Positions 6,660 to 7,144 of a stretch of 7,144 bases of DNA are shown here, in pieces. Made by a program: the position numbers and the translations under genes. A model generated the notes under the pieces. That model was not told the DNA's origin. It was given only the letters and a program-made list of their open reading frames with translations, and did no database searches. Within the stretch, counting starts at the first letter, position 1. Every line of letters begins with the position of its first letter. The stretch is taken from assembly GCA_020439485.1 (NCBI GenBank), contig JAGQSP010000159.1, positions 1 to 7,144 on the forward strand, in the 5' to 3' direction. The DNA is from Acidimicrobiales bacterium (GTDB lineage Bacteria; Actinomycetota; Acidimicrobiia; Acidimicrobiales; Poriferisodalaceae).

Positions 6660-6779
6660 CGAAAGGGTGAGCAAACAACAGCACGGATTGTCGGCAATGG
6701 CGTGGTGCACACCATCGATCGGGTTCTGTTGCCGGTAGACCTGGACAACCGCAAGCAGACCCGATGGGAGAACCCCTGA
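6660..6779 (+). pseudogene. Relic of a fasciclin (FAS1) domain C terminus
   Basis: The plus-strand frame starting at 6660 reads RKGEQTTARIV, then GNGVVHTIDRVLLP, then VDLDNRKQTRWENP and a TGA at 6777-6779. NGVVHxIDxVLLP is the hallmark closing strand and helix of FAS1 adhesion domains, preceded by a T-A-x-I/V segment as here. A TAG at 6657-6659 sits immediately upstream in frame, and there is no ATG, GTG or TTG before the motif. Only about 39 of the roughly 130 residues of a FAS1 domain remain. The same frame before the TAG (GEIGYIQID) could be further decayed FAS1, but this is weak. I read it as the 3' remnant of a lost surface-protein gene that was convergent with the LRR gene. Confidence 0.6.
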
Positions 6780-6801
6780 CGTTCGCCGAATCTGGAGGTG
6801 G

Positions 6802-6826
6802 GTTCACCCCGAAAACCGGGGCGAAC
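6802..6826. terminator. Candidate bidirectional hairpin terminator
   Basis: Arms GTTCACCCCG (6802-6811) and CGGGGCGAAC (6817-6826) form a 10-bp stem with one mismatch around the loop AAAAC. It lies 23 bases after the fasciclin relic's stop on the plus strand and about 57 bases after the LRR stop on the minus strand, where a terminator would serve either. No T-tract follows on either strand, so intrinsic termination is uncertain. Confidence 0.4.
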
Positions 6827-6873
6827 TCGCCCCCATATTCCCTTCGGGACAACCCGGTACCGGGCGTCTACCG

Positions 6874-6893
6874 CGCCCGAGTCCTATCGGGCG
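6874..6893. repeat. Inverted repeat spanning the LRR stop codon
   Basis: CGCCCGA (6874-6880) and TCGGGCG (6887-6893) are perfect 7-bp arms. The 6-base loop contains the TAG stop codon of the LRR gene (6886-6884). Just beyond it on the minus strand is a perfect 12-bp palindrome, CCCGGTACCGGG, at 6853-6864. Together they could form structure at the 3' end of the LRR mRNA. There is no T-tract. Confidence 0.4.
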
Positions 6894-7144
6894 AAGACGA
6901 GGAGCCCGGGCAGATCGACGACGGCGCCGGGCACCGAGCCCAAGCCGGCGTTGCCCTGCAGGGTCAGCCACGCGAGCGAGGCCAGGTTCGACAGCTGCAC
7001 GGGCACGGCACCGCTCAGCAGGTTGCCGTGAAGGCTCAGCCCTTGCAGGGTCGTGGCGTCGCCCAACTCGACCGGAATCGAACCAGACAGGCCGTTGTCG
7101 TGCAGCATCATCCACTCGACCGAGGCCATGTCGCCCAGCTCTAC
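6884..7144 (-). CDS. Leucine-rich repeat protein, C-terminal part (5' end beyond window)
   Basis: The frame enters from the right edge and ends at TAG 6886-6884, giving 86 visible residues. Three full 24-residue repeats are seen: VELGDMASVEWMMLHDNGLSGSIP, whose motif positions are L3, L14, N17 and L19; a second starting VELGDATTLQGLSLHGNLLSG; and a third starting VQLSNLASLAWLTLQGN. A 14-residue partial fourth, GAVVDLPGLLVFAR, follows. The L-x-x-L-x-L-x-x-N-x-L-S-G-x-[IV]-P pattern is the 'plant-specific-like' LRR class, also found in bacterial surface proteins, and usually serves ligand or protein binding. The Met at 7129 lies inside the first repeat and is not the real start: repeat sequence (VELGD) runs through to the window edge. 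There is no C-terminal membrane segment, capping motif or sorting signal. The gene is co-oriented with the giant gene but 411 bases away, so a shared transcript is doubtful. Confidence 0.85.
   Translation of the reverse strand, partial: VELGDMASVEWMMLHDNGLSGSIPVELGDATTLQGLSLHGNLLSGAVPVQLSNLASLAWLTLQGNAGLGSVPGAVVDLPGLLVFAR

Larger units (their letters stand above)
6473..6883. other. Intergenic region between the giant gene and the LRR gene
   Basis: These 411 bases contain no convincing intact gene. They hold a plus-strand fasciclin relic (6660-6779), a palindrome (6522-6536), inverted repeats near the LRR stop codon, and GTTCAGT as a direct repeat at 6540-6546 and 6565-6571. The promoter of the giant gene should lie here, on the minus strand below about 6600, but I found no clear -35/-10 pair. 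Confidence 0.6.

Noticed and set aside
6469..6852. 127-codon minus-strand frame whose TGA overlaps the giant gene's ATG (ATGA)
   Set aside because: The overlap looks like translational coupling, but the frame starts at TTG without a ribosome site, has an Arg/Cys/Pro-rich low-logic sequence, covers a hairpin, and lies antisense to the fasciclin relic.
6798..7031. Plus-strand frame of 77 codons across the LRR gene
   Set aside because: It is antisense to the LRR repeats, which are clearly coding on the minus strand; its sequence is Arg/Ser/Pro-rich with no domain.

Overview
The window is high-GC DNA, by eye somewhat above 60%, with strong G/C preference at third codon positions. It comes from a free-living bacterium that exports large repeat-built surface proteins. 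CSLREA, FG-GAP, thrombospondin-type-3-like and LRR modules, plus a fasciclin relic, would suit an environmental (possibly marine) actinobacterium such as an acidimicrobiial lineage. That assignment is inference from composition and domain types, not from a marker gene.

Layout: almost the whole window (positions 6472 down to 1) is one uninterrupted reading frame on the minus strand. At least 2,157 codons are visible and the 3' end lies beyond position 1. It encodes an exported, very Asp-rich mosaic protein. From the N terminus: signal peptide; CSLREA domain; right-handed beta-helix; an all-beta segment; an Asp-rich TSP3-like calcium-binding segment; and six 69-residue FG-GAP repeats. The same five-part module then recurs at an offset of 968 residues. 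A third, shortened copy follows that begins directly at the TSP3-like segment and runs into FG-GAP repeats at the window edge.

Upstream of this gene lies a 411-base gap (6473-6883). It holds a 15-bp near-perfect palindrome about 50 bp before the start codon, several inverted repeats, and a plus-strand relic of a fasciclin (FAS1) domain C terminus with no usable start and a stop codon just upstream. At the right edge (6884-7144, minus strand) is the 3' end of a second repeat-protein gene, an LRR protein of the 24-residue 'plant-like' class.

Taken together the region looks like a cell-surface or extracellular repeat-protein locus. The giant protein probably binds calcium and acts in adhesion or matrix formation; the LRR protein may contribute to binding. 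No enzyme, RNA gene, mobile element, CRISPR array or defence system is visible.
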